The translations under genes and the position numbers were made by a program. A model generated the notes under the pieces. The model saw nothing but the letters and a program-made list of their open reading frames with translations. It did not search any database and had not been told where the DNA came from. A DNA stretch of 64,000 nucleotides from Primorskyibacter flagellatus (GTDB lineage Bacteria > Pseudomonadota > Alphaproteobacteria > Rhodobacterales > Rhodobacteraceae). The stretch spans positions 988,791 through 1,052,790 of the forward strand of contig NZ_BMFJ01000002.1 in the NCBI RefSeq assembly GCF_014638275.1, written 5' to 3'. Below, one piece after another: positions 45,434 through 54,706 of the stretch; positions within the stretch are counted from its first letter, which is position 1, and every line of letters starts with the position of its first letter.

Positions 45434-48400
45434 GTGACCCCAAACCGCGCCCCCGACACCAGAGAAGAAGCCGCCGCCAAGCTCCCTGCGCTACATGTGC
45501 TGATGGCAATGGGCTACAGTTATGCTGGGCCGGGCGAGGCGCTGGCGATGCGCGGGGCTGGCACGGGTGTGCTTTTGGAAAGTGTGCTGCGGGCGCGCCT
45601 GAAGAGGTATCGGTTCGATCATCGGGGGAGGCCCTGCGCGCTCTCCCCCGGTGGCATCGACGAGGTCGTGCGGACCTTGAGTTCAACCGGACTAACCGAA
45701 GGGCTGATCCCGGCGAACAAGACCCTGACGTCGCATATCACCAAGGGGATCACCGTCACCGAGTTCGTCGATGGCGAGAAGACTAGCAAAACCATCCCGC
45801 TGATCGACTGGACCGATGTCGGGGCCAATGAGTTCCACGTGGTCGAGGAATTCAGCGTGCAGCGCCCCGGCGGGCTTGGCAGTTACCGACCGGACATCTT
45901 GGTCTTCGTCAACGGCATCCCGCTGGCCATAATCGAGGCCAAGCGCCCGGTTTCGACGACGCGCGACAAGGCGATGGTCGAGGAAGGCATCAGCCAGCAC
46001 CTGCGCAACCAGCAGGGAGACGGCATTCAGGACCTCTATGCCTACTCGCAGCTGCTGCTGTCGATATCTGGCTCAGAAGGGCTCTACGGCACCACAGGAA
46101 CCAAGAAGAAGTTCTGGTCGATTTGGCGCGAGGAAGAGATTGATGAAGTGGAGCTCGCGGCCGTCCGAAATGCGCAGCTAAGCGCGGATCAAGTCGCCAG
46201 CCTATTCGCGGAGCGGCCGGGATATGCCCTCGATGACTATCAGCGCCTTCACGCTGCGCCCGTCAGTGTCACCGAACAAGATCGGTTGATCATCGGGCTG
46301 CTTCGGCCGGACAGGTTGTTGGATTTCACGCGGCGTTTCATGTTCTTCGACAAGAAGCTGGGAAAGATCGTCGCTCGCTACCAGCAGGTCCGCGGCGCCA
46401 AGGCCATCATCGAACAAGTTTCAAAGAAGAAGCCTGATGGAAGCCGAGAGGGCGGTGTGATCTGGCACACGACAGGCTCCGGAAAATCCAACCTCATGGT
46501 GTTCCTGACCAAGGCACTGCTTGTCGAGCCCGAGTTGGCAGGTGCGCGGGTCATCGTCGTGACCGACCGTGTGGACCTGGAAAAGCAGCTGGCAGGAACA
46601 TTCTTGACCGGCGGAGCCTTTGGCTCTGATGTCGCGACAAAGAAGGACGGGGAAAAAGCCAAGGTCCAATCCGGGAAGGAATTGGCCGAGCGCATCGGTG
46701 GTGGTAACGAGCGGATCATCTTCACCCTGTTGCAGAAGTTCAATTCGGCGACGAAGCTGCCTGAATGCCACAACCCTTCGGATCAGCTTATCGTGCTCGT
46801 AGACGAGGGCCATAGAAGCCAAGGGGGTGAGAACCATGAACGGATGCGAAAAGCTCTGCCGAATGCTGCCTTCATCGCGTTCACCGGCACCCCGCTCCTG
46901 AAGGAAGACAAAACCCGCAACAAGTTCGGGCCAATTTTGCACGCCTACACCATGCAGCGAGCTGTAGAGGATGGAGCGGTTACGCCGCTGGTCTACGAAG
47001 AGCGGCAACCGGTTGTCGATATCAACGAAGCTGCCATCGACGCCTGGTTTGAAAAGATCACTAAAGGACTGACCGATAGCCAGAAATCGGATCTGAAGAA
47101 GAAGTTCTCCACCCGCGGCAGTATTTATCGCGCCACTAACCGGATCGATTTGATCGCATGGGATATCGCTGAGCACTTTAGCGAAAATTTCAAGAAGCTC
47201 GACTTGGGCCTGAAGGCGCAGCTGGCAACGGACTCAAAGCTATCCGCAATCCGCTACAAGGCGGCGTTGGACGCGACCAATCTGGTTACCAGCGCCGTCG
47301 TCATCTCTGCGCCCGACACCCGTGAAGGTCATGAGGACACTGACGAGGCCAAGACTCCGGAAGTGCAGGCATGGTGGAAGGCGATTGTGGGCAACGATCC
47401 GAAGGGCTACGAAGATGGCATCATTGAAGATTTCAGCACAGATGGTTCTCCAGACATCCTCATCGTTGTCGACAAACTTCTGACGGGGTTCGATGAACCT
47501 CGAAACTCAGTCCTCTACATCGATAAGCATCTGAAGAGTCACAACCTCTTGCAGGCGATCGCTCGGGTGAACCGTTTGCACGAGGCCAAGAAGTTTGGCC
47601 TGCTCGTCGACTACCGTGGAATTTTGTCCGAACTCGATACCTCCATACAGAGCTACCAGGATTTGGCTGCCCAAACTCAAAACGGCTACGACATCGAGGA
47701 CCTCGCCGGAACGGTTGCCAACATGGCAACCGAGTATAAGCGCCTTCCATCACTTCACGATGCCCTCTGGGCGATCTTCAAACCGATCAAAAATAAGCAA
47801 GATTGGGAACAATATCGGCAACTTCTGGCTCCGAACTTCGCCGATCACGGCACGGGGCATATGCTCGATGATAATCAGAAAATCCGGGAAGACTTTTATG
47901 AGGCGCTCACAGAATTCGGGATGTGCCTACAGCTCGCACTGTCCTCACGCGCATTCTTTGAAGACGGAGCCTTCGACGAAGCCCAGATCCGCAGCTACAA
48001 GCGTGACCTGAAGTTTTTCACAGAACTTAGGACACAAGCGAAGCGGGACGCCCAGGAAATCGTAGATTTCTCCGAGTATGAGCAACAGATTCGCAGGATG
48101 GTCGACACCCAAGTGATTGGCCAAGACATTAAGGACCCTCCTGGCGTGCTGCCTATTGGCACGCTTGGCGAAGAGGAGCCGGAGGATTGGTCCGAAGAAA
48201 AGCAGCGCACCGAAGCCGACCTTATCAAGACGCGGATCCGGAAGACGATCGAACAGGATCTGATCGATGACCCCTACGCAAAGCGTGTATTCTCTGAGCT
48301 GCTCAGGGACGCTATTCGGCAGGCCGAGGCGCTGTTCGATCACCCGGACAAACAATACGTTTTGTTCAAGGACCTACAGAAACAGGTCAACGAGCGTAGA

Positions 48401-48715
48401 ACACCAGGCGTCCCGGATCGCTTTGAGGGGCACCCCAAAGCCCAGTCCTACTTCGGCGTTCTGCGGACAGAGACCGAGGGAAGCGCGGGTGATCTCACTG
48501 AAGAGCGCATGATCGAAGAAGCCTTCCATATCGACGAGACTGTTGAGAACGCGGTAAAAACGCACTCAATCAACCCAGGCAACATCGAAGGCGAGATCCG
48601 CAAGCAACTCTTGCCGCACTACTTCCAGGTTCTCGGAGGCTTGGATGCGGCCAAATCGCTTATCGAGGAAATCGTGGCGATCGTTCGCGCAGGACGGACT
48701 AAGAGAGCCCAATGA
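45434..48715 (+). CDS. hsdR: Type I restriction endonuclease/translocase subunit
   Basis: About 1,093 residues from a GTG at 45434; a GTG at 45398 and a TTG at 45419 are alternative starts. The N-terminal PD-(D/E)xK nuclease has YRPDILVFVNGIPLAIIEAK. The helicase motor has Walker A VIWHTTGSGKSNLMVFLTKA (about residue 345), motif II LIVLVDEGHRSQGG and FIAFTGTPLLKEDKTRNKFG. It ends with the helical HsdR C-terminal domain. It cuts foreign DNA lacking HsdM methylation. Its stop overlaps the metallopeptidase gene (ATGA). Confidence 0.96.
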   Translation: MTPNRAPDTREEAAAKLPALHVLMAMGYSYAGPGEALAMRGAGTGVLLESVLRARLKRYRFDHRGRPCALSPGGIDEVVRTLSSTGLTEGLIPANKTLTSHITKGITVTEFVDGEKTSKTIPLIDWTDVGANEFHVVEEFSVQRPGGLGSYRPDILVFVNGIPLAIIEAKRPVSTTRDKAMVEEGISQHLRNQQGDGIQDLYAYSQLLLSISGSEGLYGTTGTKKKFWSIWREEEIDEVELAAVRNAQLSADQVASLFAERPGYALDDYQRLHAAPVSVTEQDRLIIGLLRPDRLLDFTRRFMFFDKKLGKIVARYQQVRGAKAIIEQVSKKKPDGSREGGVIWHTTGSGKSNLMVFLTKALLVEPELAGARVIVVTDRVDLEKQLAGTFLTGGAFGSDVATKKDGEKAKVQSGKELAERIGGGNERIIFTLLQKFNSATKLPECHNPSDQLIVLVDEGHRSQGGENHERMRKALPNAAFIAFTGTPLLKEDKTRNKFGPILHAYTMQRAVEDGAVTPLVYEERQPVVDINEAAIDAWFEKITKGLTDSQKSDLKKKFSTRGSIYRATNRIDLIAWDIAEHFSENFKKLDLGLKAQLATDSKLSAIRYKAALDATNLVTSAVVISAPDTREGHEDTDEAKTPEVQAWWKAIVGNDPKGYEDGIIEDFSTDGSPDILIVVDKLLTGFDEPRNSVLYIDKHLKSHNLLQAIARVNRLHEAKKFGLLVDYRGILSELDTSIQSYQDLAAQTQNGYDIEDLAGTVANMATEYKRLPSLHDALWAIFKPIKNKQDWEQYRQLLAPNFADHGTGHMLDDNQKIREDFYEALTEFGMCLQLALSSRAFFEDGAFDEAQIRSYKRDLKFFTELRTQAKRDAQEIVDFSEYEQQIRRMVDTQVIGQDIKDPPGVLPIGTLGEEEPEDWSEEKQRTEADLIKTRIRKTIEQDLIDDPYAKRVFSELLRDAIRQAEALFDHPDKQYVLFKDLQKQVNERRTPGVPDRFEGHPKAQSYFGVLRTETEGSAGDLTEERMIEEAFHIDETVENAVKTHSINPGNIEGEIRKQLLPHYFQVLGGLDAAKSLIEEIVAIVRAGRTKRAQ

Positions 48716-49443
48716 GCGCCAATCCTGTTTTGACATACGGAGGCCAGACCGTTCACTATCGGGTTCAGACCGATGGTAGCCGGACGACCAAGATTGCGAT
48801 CCACGTCGAGCCTAACGGTGAAGTCATCGTCGATGCACCGGAAGGCGCGAACCCTGTGGACATCCGCAAAGCAGTTCACAAAAGGGCAAGGTGGGTCTTC
48901 ACGCAGGTCGAAAAATCACGAGAGCGCTTCAAATACGTTCGCGAAAAGGAATATATCTCCGGAGAAGAGGTTCTCTACCTGGGGCGTAGATACGTTCTGA
49001 AAGTGATCAAAGGTGACACTCAGCGCGGTGCGGTTAAGTTGAAGGGCAACAGGCTGGAAGTCCCCAGTCGTTCTGCATCAATGGAGAGCGTCCGTGCAGG
49101 GATCTGGGCTTGGTATCGTGTGAAGGCGCGTGACTATTTCGACCTGCGCTTGGCCGAGTGGGAGAAGAAGCTTCCCTGGCTCAATGATCGCCCGCCGTTT
49201 CGGCTTCAAGACATGGAAAAACGATGGGGCAGCTGCACCCCCGAAGGCACCATCATTCTGAACCCGCACCTGATTAAAGCGCCTCGTGAGTGCATAGATT
49301 ACGTTATTCTTCACGAATTGGCCCATCTGAGGCACCATAACCACAGCAAGGAGTTTTGGGCGACAATCGATCAGGCGGACACAGACTGGAAACGTAAGAA
49401 GATTTTGCTCGATAGCTTGGCTGAGCGGCTATACGCACAATAG
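48712..49443 (+). CDS. YgjP-type (M48-like) metallopeptidase
   Basis: 243 residues. The zinc motif is YVILHELAHLRHHNHSKEFW (HExxH at about residue 200 plus downstream His and Glu). The upstream block RLQDMEKRWGSCTPEGTIIL is the other YgjP/SprT-like hallmark. It overlaps hsdR by four bases and is thus part of the RM operon. YgjP-like genes are often linked to type I RM systems, but their role there is unknown to me. The region just after it is gene-free up to 49,538. Confidence 0.92.
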   Translation: MSANPVLTYGGQTVHYRVQTDGSRTTKIAIHVEPNGEVIVDAPEGANPVDIRKAVHKRARWVFTQVEKSRERFKYVREKEYISGEEVLYLGRRYVLKVIKGDTQRGAVKLKGNRLEVPSRSASMESVRAGIWAWYRVKARDYFDLRLAEWEKKLPWLNDRPPFRLQDMEKRWGSCTPEGTIILNPHLIKAPRECIDYVILHELAHLRHHNHSKEFWATIDQADTDWKRKKILLDSLAERLYAQ

Positions 49444-49538
49444 TCTCACGTTGCTCGACCTAAACAGAACTGCGCGCTTCTGGCGGCTGCTGTGCTTTTG
49501 AATTCGTCCACCTCGAGAAAGCCGTGTAGCATGTTCTC

Positions 49539-49811
49539 ATGACGGAAGCTGGCGACGTATACCCTCTACCGACCGACATAGCGACACGGCTCTCTGAGCT
49601 CGGCATGACCGGCGCCGCTCACACGGAGTCCGTAAAGTTCGTGTATTCGCTCCGGAAGTGGACCGGTGACACAGATGCGGCTTTCGAGTGGTTTTCAGAA
49701 CTACCTCTGCCGTCGTTCGGCGGTCGGACCGCCGCTGACCTCGTGCGAGAGGGGCGCGTGGATGCCGTGAAGGGCTATATTGAACGCGTCGCCACCGGAG
49801 GGTTCGCATGA
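49539..49811 (+). CDS. MbcA/ParS-type antitoxin-like protein
   Basis: 90 residues. The C-terminal half ELPLPSFGGRTAADLVREGR then VDAVKGYIERVATGGFA fits the Xre/MbcA/ParS toxin-binding domain (GGRTxxDL...V..YI.R...G.FA). The N-terminal part SVKFVYSLRKWTGDTDAAFE is a short helical lead without a full helix-turn-helix. The expected RES-domain toxin is not adjacent. Its stop overlaps the start of a broken ParD-like gene. A similar gene lies at 54,707. Confidence 0.65.
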   Translation: MTEAGDVYPLPTDIATRLSELGMTGAAHTESVKFVYSLRKWTGDTDAAFEWFSELPLPSFGGRTAADLVREGRVDAVKGYIERVATGGFA

Positions 49812-50056
49812 CCGAAGACAACAAGCGACGACTACGTCTGTTGCTTGAGGAGGGCTGAAACTCGGGGTTCGGAGAACTGGTCGACTACGGGACTTTCGAA
49901 GGGCTACGAGAGCGGGCTCAGAAAATCGGCGATGCCAAACGAGAGACGTTTGCTTCAGCAAAAGTGTTGAATCGATGGCTGGAGTTTTGGGCATCCGAGA
50001 ATGCACTTCTATATCCGAACCGCGACTTAGATCAGGCGGATTCAGCGCCCGTGTAA
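49808..50056 (+). pseudogene. ParD-like gene interrupted by an in-frame TGA
   Basis: An ATG overlapping the previous stop opens a frame that meets TGA at 49,856-49,858 (codon 17) and then stays open in the same frame to TAA at 50,054-50,056. The reading is MTEDNKRRLRLLLEEG, stop, NSGFGELVDYGTFEGLRERA and onward to about 82 codons. The EEGxNSGxGxxxDYxxF pattern resembles the end of ParD-type antitoxins. One base change from TGG (Trp) would explain the break. No toxin partner is seen nearby. Confidence 0.55.
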
Positions 50057-50459
50057 CATAATGGCACTTTGACGCAGTGGCAGAAGCCACCACCACGTAA
50101 CTGCTTCGACGTTCACGTAGGGTGGGTTCCGAACCTTCCCTGCACGTGCGAACCCACCCTCGTGTCAAAACTGGCGGGGACATTTGATTAGTTCTACGCC
50201 GTCGGCTTCTCTGCATCACAATTCGACCCGCCTCAAGGCTCTTGGTCGCAGCTGGCAGTTTAACTTGTGATGCCGTCGTCGTGCGGCCGCAGAGTCCCTC
50301 AGACTGAGCACGTGCGCGTTAGGTGCTATGGATGACCCCGAACATGGCACAGGCAGCCTTGGTGCTCGTCCATTCATTCCCGGATGATGCAAATAAACGC
50401 TTCCGCAACGGTGTTTTTAGCGACTAAGCCATCGCTTGCTGGTCGCTCGAGAGCAATCC
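50057..50459. other. Gene-free region with a strong hairpin
   Basis: About 400 bases with no supported gene. The main feature is a stem at 50,114-50,164: CACG-T-AGGGTGGGTTC pairs with GAACCCACCCT-CGTG, a 15-bp stem with one bulged T and a 20-base loop. No T-tract follows on either strand, so this is not an ordinary terminator. Confidence 0.5.
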
Positions 50460-50693
50460 TCAATCAGGGAGTGTGCCCGGAGCAATTTTTCCCCGCGCCT
50501 CGCGAAAAGCATCGGGGAACTTGTCGTCATCCGAGCGCTCGCCAGCGTCGAGCGCTCGGCGAGTGAGCGCGAGCAGCCGCGAGAAACCCTCTGCCTGTGT
50601 CAAACCCTCGGCCTCACACCATCGCGCGAACTCTGAAGCGTTTTCAGCGGAGACAGTGAGCACTAACTCACTCTCATCTTGTTTTGATCTCAT
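50460..50693 (-). CDS. Small putative ribbon-helix-helix protein
   Basis: 77 residues, with GAGAGG six bases before the ATG. The pattern of a short strand (ELVLTVS), a helix (ASEFARWCEAEG), a turn and a second helix (AEGFSRLLALTRRALD) fits a ribbon-helix-helix DNA-binding fold, as in small antitoxins or plasmid regulators. No partner gene was found on its strand. It competes with an overlapping plus-strand frame at 50,473-50,826, which looks less protein-like. Confidence 0.45.
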   Translation of the reverse strand: MRSKQDESELVLTVSAENASEFARWCEAEGLTQAEGFSRLLALTRRALDAGERSDDDKFPDAFREARGKIAPGTLPD

Positions 50694-51034
50694 GAAAGCC
50701 TCTCTGGACCGTAGCCTTCTAAGAAAGGCGAGTTCCCGGATGGGTCGTTCCCAGCTCTACGGCAACCTTGATGATGCCACGATACCTTGGCTGACCAAAC
50801 GCAGGATTGAAACCGCACAGCTCTGATGAAGGTCGAAGATAGAGCCGCAGCCCTGCTGTGTTGGAGAAAAAATGGACCACACTCGCACTGCATCAGTCAA
50901 CTTAGGGCGGAAAGCGGTCGTTCGCTGCGCATCGCATGAATCACAGAGTTGCGCATTAAGCGAGCATCCTCGCACCCAAGCCTTCTTGGTTCATCCGGCC
51001 CTGTGAAGATCCTAAAATAGATAAATCTAGTTGC
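50694..51034. other. Gene-free region
   Basis: About 340 bases between two leftward genes. I see no convincing coding frame, repeat or promoter. Confidence 0.4.
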
Positions 51035-52375
51035 TCAGGGGTTCCGATCGGCCAAACAACTGACAGAAATGATCTCCTCCACCTCCGATTCCGAATTACT
51101 GGTTACAACCGAAAGGAAGCGACCCATTGATGCCACACATTGCATCACCTTGCACCCTGGATGCTTCCACTTGGAATACGCGTCGGCAGCCGCGATATGA
51201 ACGAATGCGTCGATTTTCGTTACTAACTCTGGATTGTGATTATGGTCCGATCCATGGTGCGGAACGGTGAGTGTGCCGGTGTTTTCCATATGGCTACCGT
51301 AGTGTTTCATAAAAGCTGCGGCACGTTTCGTGGCCTTTAGCGCAGCATCGCCCGTGGTGAGTCAACCGATTTCTCGACGCAGTGTCGGTGCATGGAAGTA
51401 CGAACCGAGACGGGCTTGGTACACCCCTTCTGTTGAGCCGTCGTTAGCCTTAGGCCCCGAGTAGAGACATAGCGAGGTCAAGTTGAAATCGTCCGCGACA
51501 GCTTCATATGCCGCAGCTAGGTCGGGCACTCCATTTAGCAGAAGGTCTGCGATATTCGCGGTGTTCCCAAGCCAAGACTTAAGACGCGAAACGGAAATTC
51601 CGCGAACCGTTGCTAGTTCACGTAGGAAAAGGAATTTCTTTGACTGGATGGTCGGATCAATGAACGGAGACAGGATCCACTCAAAGCAGCTCTCTCCACC
51701 GGCAACCGCGATTGCTAGAGTGTCGTCGACCTCGACAACAGTTGTAACCGCCTCTGTCCCATCAGACTCGATGAACGGCTCCTTACGCTCGTCTCCTGTG
51801 CCTCGGCCGATTAGTTTCAAATTAAGGCCCCTGGCGCGTTCGTCTCCCCACACGCGGGGAATGTCCGTTGGCCCGTCCGGAACATCATCATCCCCTCCTG
51901 AGCCCGGAGCGCCGCCATCTGATGATCCACGTCTAACAAAGAGAAGCTGTCGCGGCCCCAATCGTCCTAGCGCATTCGCGGGGTTCGCGACAAGTTCACG
52001 GAAGAACGGATCGTTGATCGTGGCTGGGTCTTCGTTGGCAGCTCGGGCATACGCAAAAAGGCGGTCTGCGACGTTGATAAGTGGCATCACGATGGTATCG
52101 ACCGTCAGTCCGTTGGTTTTGTCCAACAGACGTTCGATTCCACTGATGTGGTCGAAGTGGATATGGGAGATGAAAAGCACATCCAGCTCGGCATTCGCGC
52201 CCACGGCTTTCAGATATTCGTCGATGCGGGCATTGCGCTGCGTCTCATATTTCTTCATCGCCCCGCAATCATAAACGTACCGCAATTTGCGACCATCCTC
52301 AGCTTCCAATTCTGCCGTATGGAAGAAGCCCTGGCCGACGGCGCGCTGGTCGCGCCGGATGATGAATGTCATCAT
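51035..52375 (-). pseudogene. Metallo-beta-lactamase-fold hydrolase with in-frame TGA
   Basis: A single frame runs from the ATG at 52375 (AAGGAC upstream) to 51,035 with one internal TGA at 51,362-51,364. The N-terminal part has the metal motif FISHIHFDHISGIERLL. After the TGA, the frame continues LTTGDAALKATKRAAAFMKH and TGTLTVPHHGSDHNHNPELV, the expected later metal ligands. So the two halves belong to one protein of about 446 codons. The site reads EIG-stop-LTTGDA, where related hydrolases often have a Trp or similar. Without readthrough the product would lack the GDA and HHGS ligands. Role unknown. Confidence 0.75.
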
Positions 52376-52552
52376 TGTGTCCTTGGGTAGTACCCGCGAA
52401 TGTGATCCTATACCCAATGCATCCCGCACAGCTTTCATTCAAGCCTGAAAATTTTTGGCACCTGGTCACGAATGACGGCCTTGGCAAAGCCGCGCAGCGG
52501 CACAGGTAATCCAAACCAATGACCGCTTTGGGCCGGTCGCGTTCTCGACAGG

Positions 52553-52930
52553 CTATCTCTTTTCAGGAATCAAAGCCTTCGGCAGGCCCTCACTCCACTT
52601 GCGCAGTTCATCCAGGAAACCCAAGGCTGTGCGCCCGAAATCAGTGATTTCGTAAACCACGGTGATCGGGGCGGTTTCACATACCTCACGCCTGACCAGC
52701 CCTTGGTCTTCGAGTTGCCGTAAGCGTTCCGTGATCATCTTCTTCGATGCGCCGTCGATCATCCGGGCGAGGTCGTTGAACCGCACCGGCCCATCCTTGA
52801 CGTGCCAGAGGATGGAGCCGGTCCATTTCCCTCCGATGATCCGCATCCCGCGCTCGATAGCGCAGGGCTCGGTGCAGGCATTGGCCGCGCTCCGTCGACC
52901 TGCACCGTCTACTTCGATCTTTGCATCCAT
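52553..52930 (-). CDS. HxlR-family transcriptional regulator
   Basis: 125 residues from the ATG at 52930. The winged-helix signature is CAIERGMRIIGGKWTGSILW (cysteine before the first helix, GGKW), then GPVRFNDLARMIDGASKKMI and LEDQGLVRREVCETAPITVV with YEITDFGRTA. HxlR proteins often sense electrophiles or quinones through that cysteine. It is divergent from a quinone reductase and a GST, which are the likely targets. Confidence 0.92.
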   Translation of the reverse strand: MDAKIEVDGAGRRSAANACTEPCAIERGMRIIGGKWTGSILWHVKDGPVRFNDLARMIDGASKKMITERLRQLEDQGLVRREVCETAPITVVYEITDFGRTALGFLDELRKWSEGLPKALIPEKR

Positions 52931-52962
52931 CGTTTTGCACTCCGCTGATCCATTTAGGTTTA

Positions 52963-52982
52963 GGTTACTAAAAGTATACTGG
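52963..52982. promoter_or_regulatory. Candidate HxlR operator
   Basis: GGTTACTAAAAGTATACTGG in the divergent gap, containing the palindrome AGTATACT and a looser GTTACT/AGTATAC symmetry. HxlR/YodB-type regulators bind short AT-rich palindromes of this kind. Confidence 0.45.
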
Positions 52983-53060
52983 TTGCTTTTGCTTCCCACC
53001 AAGGTCATCTCATCCCGGACCCCGCCGAAGTCAAGCGGGCACAGCAACGGAAGAGACGAT

Positions 53061-53669
53061 ATGAGCAAGATCCACATCCTGAACGGCGCGCAGCCTTACG
53101 AATTTGCCCCCGGTAAACTCAACGAAACGCTGGCGGAGCGCGCCAAGGCGACATTTGAGGGACAGGGGCACGAGATCCGCCTGACCACGGTCGCGGCCGG
53201 TTATGACGTTCAGGACGAGGTTGAGACCCATCTTTGGGCGGATGTGGTCCTTTTGCAATTCCCGGTAAACTGGATGGGCGTGCCGTGGTCATTCAAGAAA
53301 TACATGGATGAGGTCTACACAGTAGGTATGGGCGGGCAGCTCAGCAATGGCGACGGCCGAAGCGCCGCCGCACCGAAAGCGAATTACGGCTTGGGCGGCA
53401 AGCTGGCAGGCACGCGCTATATGATCTCGGCCACGCTGAACGCCCCGGCTGAAGCCTTCGGTGACCCGGCTGAGCCGTTCTTCGAGGGCATGTCTCTGGA
53501 TGATCTCCTCCGCCCGGTCCATCTGAACGCCAGGTTCTTTGGCATGACGCCGCTGCCGACCTTCGGGGCCTTCGACGTGATGAAGAACCCCGACGTGGCC
53601 TCCGACCTCGCCCGGTTCGACGCCCATCTTGCCACGACCTTCGGGGAGATCGCCAATGACGCGGCCTGA
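53061..53669 (+). CDS. NAD(P)H quinone reductase, MdaB-like
   Basis: 202 residues from the ATG at 53061. Flavodoxin-like fold. HILNGAQPYEFAPGKLNETL is the MdaB/KefF-type start, and VVLLQFPVNWMGVPWSFKKY then MDEVYTVGMG is the quinone-reductase active-site block. It reduces quinones by two electrons with FAD or FMN. It lies divergent from the HxlR regulator and overlaps the GST gene by 14 bases. Confidence 0.92.
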   Translation: MSKIHILNGAQPYEFAPGKLNETLAERAKATFEGQGHEIRLTTVAAGYDVQDEVETHLWADVVLLQFPVNWMGVPWSFKKYMDEVYTVGMGGQLSNGDGRSAAAPKANYGLGGKLAGTRYMISATLNAPAEAFGDPAEPFFEGMSLDDLLRPVHLNARFFGMTPLPTFGAFDVMKNPDVASDLARFDAHLATTFGEIANDAA

Positions 53670-54357
53670 TATCGTCCTCTACACCGCCAACACCATGAAC
53701 GGTTGGAAGCCCTTGATCTTCCTGCACGAGGCACAGATCGACTACGAGCTGGTGCCGATCGATTTCGGGAAGAAGGAGCAGAAAGCGCCCGATTACATGC
53801 TCCTGAATCCAAACGGGCGTATTCCGACCATTGTGGATCGCGGCGCGGATGATTTCGCAGTATTCGAGAGCGGCGCGATCCTGTGGTATCTCGCCGAGAA
53901 ATACGACCGGTTCCTCAGCCACAACCCCAAGGAGCGCTCGGAAACGCTGCAATGGCTGATGTTCCAGATGGGTGGGATCGGCCCGATGATGGGCCAGGCG
54001 ATGTTCTTCCAGCGGATCGCCAAGCCGAATGGCGATGAGGTGCCCTACGCCATTCATCGCTACGTGACCGAAAGCAGCCGCCTGTTGGAGGTGCTGGATA
54101 CGCGGCTCGCAGGGCGCAAGTGGCTGGTAGGAGATGCGATGTCCATTGCGGATATTGCGACTTACCCTTGGGCGCGCAGCTACTTCTGGGCGACTGTGAG
54201 CGTCGACGGATTGCTGAACCTTCAAGCGTGGTTCGACCGCATCGACGCCATGCCGCGGGTTCAGGAGGCCCTGCAACTGCCAGAGCCGCGACCGTCTGCT
54301 TTCGGTCAGGGCGACACGGATGCAGCGGCCGCGGAGAACGCAGCCAGGTTCCGCTAA
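53656..54357 (+). CDS. Glutathione S-transferase, nu/Ure2-like
   Basis: 233 residues from the ATG at 53656 inside the preceding gene. The N-terminal domain reads LYTANTMNGWKPLIFLHEAQ, then LLNPNGRIPTIVDRG with the cis-Pro and FAVFESGAILWYLAEKY with Glu-Ser. The C-terminal domain has KWLVGDAMSIADIATYPWAR. The NTMNGWK and NPNGRIP style is that of YfcG/Ure2-like transferases with disulfide reductase activity. With the quinone reductase it forms an electrophile-response pair. Confidence 0.92.
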   Translation: MTRPDIVLYTANTMNGWKPLIFLHEAQIDYELVPIDFGKKEQKAPDYMLLNPNGRIPTIVDRGADDFAVFESGAILWYLAEKYDRFLSHNPKERSETLQWLMFQMGGIGPMMGQAMFFQRIAKPNGDEVPYAIHRYVTESSRLLEVLDTRLAGRKWLVGDAMSIADIATYPWARSYFWATVSVDGLLNLQAWFDRIDAMPRVQEALQLPEPRPSAFGQGDTDAAAAENAARFR

Positions 54358-54706
54358 ACACCTGACGCGCTGTCTCCGGGGTTGGTCCGGCCAGCGCGTT
54401 ATATTTTCCGGTATTGTATCGGCTCGGATCAATGTCCACTTGAAGGAGCTGCGATGCGGCATCCATGCTGTATTTGAATGTCGGCAATGGGCCGAGGGCG
54501 CTGACCTGCTCCCCGGCTTGTCCTCTTTCTGAAGTTAACTCGGGGAGAACACTTTTGGTTAAGCGGATGAGGCATCATATAGACGCTCGCACAAGCGATC
54601 ACCTCGGGTGGCAGCGATGGCCTGGATGGCTACCAGTGATGCGTAGAGCCATTCGCAGGAGTAGATACCTCTGCCATGCAGTGCGTTGATGATCGAGGTG
54701 TCCGCC
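54358..54706. other. Gene-free region
   Basis: About 350 bases after the GST gene. No convincing gene, repeat or promoter seen. Confidence 0.4.

Noticed and set aside
49856..49858. Selenocysteine codon at the in-frame TGA
   Set aside because: No downstream selenocysteine insertion hairpin of the right type is evident, and the family is not a redox enzyme. A nonsense change is simpler.
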